From positions 1-64,000 of the forward strand of contig NZ_JAEPWM010000007.1 in NCBI RefSeq assembly GCF_016654015.1: a stretch of DNA of 64,000 bases. Reading direction: 5' to 3'. Below are positions 61,410-64,000 of this stretch, piece after piece. Origin of the DNA: Ramlibacter ginsenosidimutans (lineage in GTDB: Bacteria; Pseudomonadota; Gammaproteobacteria; Burkholderiales; Burkholderiaceae_C). The notes beneath the pieces were generated by a model that worked only from the letters and a program-made list of their open reading frames with translations, did no database searches and had not been told where the DNA came from. Positions within the stretch are counted from its first letter, which is position 1; each line of letters starts with the position of its first letter. Made by a program: the position numbers and the translations under genes.

Positions 61410-62359
61410 GGCGCCGCGGCCCCGGACGGGGCTGCCGCCGCAACGGCGCCCGCCCGGCCGGTGGCGATCATCTTCATCGCGGAGGCGATCAGGCCGGACA
61501 CCTCGGTCATGTTGGCGGGAATCACCAGCGTGGTGTTTGCGTCCTCCGCGACTTTTCCAAACGCATCCACGGCCCGCTCGGCCACCTTCAGCTGCACCGC
61601 CTGCTCGCCGCCCGGCTGCCGGATCGCGTCGGCCACCTTGCGGATCGCGTCCGCCGTCGCGTCGGCCACCGCCACGATCGCCGCCGCCTCACCCTGCGCC
61701 TTGTTGATCTCTGCCTGCTTCGCGCCTTCGGAACGGGCGATGAAGGCTTCCCGCTCGCCGGTCGCGATGTTGATCTGCTCCTGGCGCCGGCCCTCGGAGG
61801 CGGCGATCAGCGCGCGCTTCTCCCGTTCCGCCGTGATCTGCGCCTGCATGGCATGCAGGATCTCCTTGGGCGGCGTGAGGTCCTTGATCTCGTAGCGCAG
61901 GACCTTCACGCCCCAGTTGAGGGCAGCTTCGTCGATCGCCTGCACGACCTGCGCGTTGATGATGTCGCGCTCCTCGAAGGTCTTGTCCAGTTCCAGCTTG
62001 CCGATCACGCTGCGCAGCGAGGTCTGCGCGAGCTGCGTGACCGCCATGATGTAGTTGGAGGAGCCGTAGCTCGCCCGCGTCGGGTCCGTCACCTGGAAAT
62101 AGAGGATGCCGTCCACCTGCAGTTGCGTGTTGTCGCGCGTGATGCAGACCTGGCTGGGGACGTCCAGCGGGATCTCCTTCAGACTGTGCTTGTAGGCGAC
62201 GTTGTCCACGAAGGGGACGAGCAGGTTCAGGCCCGGGGTCAGCGTGGCGTGGTACTTGCCCAGGCGCTCCACCACCCAGGCGCTCTGTTGCGGGACGACC
62301 TTGATGGACCGCACCACGAAGATGACGGCGATCACGAACAGGATGACGGCGACTTCCAT
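61373..62359 (-). CDS. qmcA: SPFH/stomatin-like membrane protein
   Basis: A 328-residue band-7 protein: one N-terminal transmembrane helix (VAVILFVIAVIFVV), the SPFH domain (VVPQQSAWVVERLGKYHATLTPGLNLLVPFVD, ITRDNTQLQVDGILYFQV), a long Ala/Glu-rich coiled coil (EREKRALIAASEGRRQEQINIATGEREAF) and a variable tail. Such proteins oligomerise into cages at membrane microdomains and bind proteases or NfeD. It follows nfeD by 12 bases, the usual partnership. Confidence 0.94.
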   Translation of the reverse strand: MEVAVILFVIAVIFVVRSIKVVPQQSAWVVERLGKYHATLTPGLNLLVPFVDNVAYKHSLKEIPLDVPSQVCITRDNTQLQVDGILYFQVTDPTRASYGSSNYIMAVTQLAQTSLRSVIGKLELDKTFEERDIINAQVVQAIDEAALNWGVKVLRYEIKDLTPPKEILHAMQAQITAEREKRALIAASEGRRQEQINIATGEREAFIARSEGAKQAEINKAQGEAAAIVAVADATADAIRKVADAIRQPGGEQAVQLKVAERAVDAFGKVAEDANTTLVIPANMTEVSGLIASAMKMIATGRAGAVAAAAPSGAAAPQVSSEWGRDAR

Positions 62360-62371
62360 TTCTTCTTCTCC

Positions 62372-62794
62372 TCAGATTTTTTCGACGATCAGCCGGCTGC
62401 CATCCACGCGGCGGACGCGGTGCGCACCGGTGCCCTGCGGAACCCCGCCGGCCGGGACGGCGGTCCACACCGTGCCGCGGTAGCGGACGATGGAGGTGTT
62501 GTCGGGGGTCCAGGCATCCACGTGCACCGCCTCGCCGGCGTCGAAATCGATGTTGGTGCTGGTGCCGGGCGTCGCGGCGAAGTGCCGCCGGCGCACGGTG
62601 TGCCAGGCAGCCACCGCGCCGCCGCCCACGAAGGCCGCGATCACGAGTTGCACCGGGGTGGAGCCCCCGGCATGGGCAGCGATCGCGCCGGCCGCCATGC
62701 CGATGCCGAGCATCAGGAGGTAGAACGTGCCCGTCAGCAGTTCGACAGCCACGGCCGCGCCGGCCAGCAGCCACCACAGAGTCGAGTCGGCCAT
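62372..62794 (-). CDS. nfeD: NfeD-family membrane protein
   Basis: A 140-residue protein with three or four hydrophobic helices (WWLLAGAAVAVELLTGTFYLLMLGIGMAAGAIAAH) and a C-terminal OB-fold (INFDAGEAVHVDAWTPDNTS-like, WTAVPAGGVPQGTGAHRVRRVDGSRLIVEKI). NfeD OB-folds bind the stomatin-like partner encoded next. AGGGGA lies before ATG 62794; longer in-frame extensions run through the decarboxylase upstream region and were rejected. Confidence 0.93.
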   Translation of the reverse strand: MADSTLWWLLAGAAVAVELLTGTFYLLMLGIGMAAGAIAAHAGGSTPVQLVIAAFVGGGAVAAWHTVRRRHFAATPGTSTNIDFDAGEAVHVDAWTPDNTSIVRYRGTVWTAVPAGGVPQGTGAHRVRRVDGSRLIVEKI

Positions 62795-62905
62795 AAGTCC
62801 CCTTTCGCCGGATTGTGGGCGATTTCCCCGGGCGTGCAACTTTCCGGTGCCACGGATTTCATACACTTCGCCGCTCGTTCGCCTTTTTGCCCCTGGACCG
62901 CCCGC

Positions 62906-64000
62906 ATGAAATTCCGTTTCCCCATCGTCATCATCGACGAAGACTACCGCTCGGAGAACACCTCGGGCCTGGGCATCCGTGCCCTGGCCGAGGCGATCGT
63001 GGCCGAGGGGTTCGAGGTCCTGGGCGTCACCAGTTATGGCGACCTGTCCCAGTTCGCGCAGCAACAGAGCCGCGCCAGTGCGTTCATCCTGTCGATCGAC
63101 GACGAGGAGTTCACGCCCGGGCCCGATCTCGACCCGGCGGTGCTGAACCTGAGCAACTTCATCTCCGAAGTGCGCCGCAAGAACCCGGACGTGCCGATCT
63201 ACGTGTATGGCGAGACCAAGACCTCGCAGCACCTGCCCAACGCGATCCTGCGCGAGTTGCACGGCTTCATCCACATGTACGAGGACACGCCGGAATTCAT
63301 GGCGCGCCACATCATCCGGGAAGCCAAGTCGTACCTGGAAGGCATCCAGCCGCCGTTCTTCAAGGCCCTGCTCGATTACGCGGAGGATGGCTCGTACTCC
63401 TGGCACTGTCCCGGGCACTCGGGCGGCGTCGCCTTCCTCAAGAGCCCGGTGGGCCAGATGTTCCACCAGTTCTTCGGCGAGAACATGCTGCGCGCGGACG
63501 TCTGCAATGCGGTCGACGAGCTGGGTCAATTGCTGGACCACACCGGCCCCATCGCGGCGAGCGAGCGCAACGCGGCCCGGATCTTCAACGCCGACCACTG
63601 CTTCTTCGTCACCAACGGCACCAGCACCTCCAACAAGATGGTGTGGTCGCACGAGGTCGCGCCCGGCGACGTGGTGGTGGTGGACCGCAACTGCCACAAG
63701 TCGATCCTGCACTCGATCATCATGACCGGGGCCATCCCCGTGTTCCTGAAGCCGACCCGCAACCACTTCGGCATCATCGGGCCCATCCCGCAAAGCGAGT
63801 TCAGCCCGGAGGCGATCAAGGCGAAGATCAAGGCCCACCCCTTGCTGCAGGGTGTGGATCCCGAAACGGTCAAGCCGCGCATCCTGACGCTCACGCAGTC
63901 CACGTACGACGGTGTCCTGTACAACACGGAAACCATCAAGGGCCTGCTCGATGGCTACGTCGAGGCGCTGCACTTCGACGAGGCCTGGATCCCGCACGCC
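62906..64000 (+). CDS. Arg/Lys/Orn decarboxylase, fold III (cut by window edge)
   Basis: The reading frame is open from ATG 62906 to the window end (365 codons). The N-terminal wing domain (about 1-135, FRFPIVIIDEDYRSENTSGLGIRALAEAI) resembles a receiver fold as in biodegradative decarboxylases. The PLP domain begins with SWHCPGHSGGVAFLKSPVG, continues with TNGTSTSNKMVWSHEVAPGD and VDRNCHKS, and includes the PLP-contacting HFDEAW at the edge. The PLP lysine and specificity residues lie outside the window, so the amino acid cannot be stated. Full enzymes have about 750 residues. Confidence 0.94.
   Translation, partial: MKFRFPIVIIDEDYRSENTSGLGIRALAEAIVAEGFEVLGVTSYGDLSQFAQQQSRASAFILSIDDEEFTPGPDLDPAVLNLSNFISEVRRKNPDVPIYVYGETKTSQHLPNAILRELHGFIHMYEDTPEFMARHIIREAKSYLEGIQPPFFKALLDYAEDGSYSWHCPGHSGGVAFLKSPVGQMFHQFFGENMLRADVCNAVDELGQLLDHTGPIAASERNAARIFNADHCFFVTNGTSTSNKMVWSHEVAPGDVVVVDRNCHKSILHSIIMTGAIPVFLKPTRNHFGIIGPIPQSEFSPEAIKAKIKAHPLLQGVDPETVKPRILTLTQSTYDGVLYNTETIKGLLDGYVEALHFDEAWIPHA

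Overview
The window is about 64 kb of GC-rich DNA with densely packed, often overlapping genes. Gene content and style point to a betaproteobacterium of the Burkholderiales, most likely Comamonadaceae (Ramlibacter/Variovorax-like). Indicators are the DUF2917/LysR pair, LptF/LptG, HolC, HrpA, a fused ArgA, a CysB/CysTWA sulfate system and PobA. The genus is inference; no rRNA or marker gene here settles it.

Region by region. 1-8.9 kb: the tail of an IS481-type transposase, a hybrid histidine kinase, a YedK/SRAP protein, a small lipoprotein, and a red-light operon on the minus strand (heme oxygenase, bacteriophytochrome, single-domain response regulator, hybrid kinase) with every junction overlapping. 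9-16.7 kb: class II aldolase, DUF2917/LysR divergent pair, SRPBCC protein, lipoprotein, the end-joining protein Ku, several small proteins, exonuclease III, a cyclase-like protein and DUF924. 16.7-24.4 kb: a FAD monooxygenase/DUF2783/MarR operon with two palindromic operators on its promoter, a YgiQ-type radical SAM protein, a CoA-transferase, and pobA facing an IclR regulator. 24.4-29.7 kb: peroxiredoxin plus the sulfate ABC transporter, then dsbB. 29.7-49.2 kb: erythromycin-esterase-like protein with an alpha/beta hydrolase, argA, two tandem membrane proteins with degenerate GGDEF domains, hrpA, a Rieske protein, the lptF-lptG-cbiX-cysB-aminotransferase cluster, pepA-holC, and a branched-chain amino-acid binding protein. 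49.4-58.2 kb: a 2205-residue soluble hybrid kinase with eleven tandem 92-residue HAMP units, followed by a second hybrid kinase. 58.2-61.4 kb: tRNA-Ser(GGA), a divergent serine recombinase, an AT-richer stretch filled with AGAC/GTCT half-sites, and a MerR-type HTH protein fused to a degenerate cyclase domain plus a small partner. 61.4-64 kb: qmcA/nfeD and the start of an Arg/Lys/Orn decarboxylase.

Working together: signal transduction dominates (five sensor kinases, one free receiver, two cyclase-like and two GGDEF-like proteins). The light operon makes its own biliverdin chromophore and probably feeds a phosphorelay. Sulfur assimilation appears twice (peroxiredoxin-sulfate transporter; CysB with a CbiX chelatase). 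Aromatic catabolism is represented by pobA and probably by the MarR-controlled monooxygenase.

The best candidate for something undescribed is the tRNA-Ser-proximal segment at 58.3-61.4 kb. There a TTG-initiated HTH-pseudocyclase gene is preceded by a dense half-site array and a good sigma70-like promoter, next to a serine recombinase whose catalytic serine position reads threonine. All functional claims are from reading the sequence; no database search was run.
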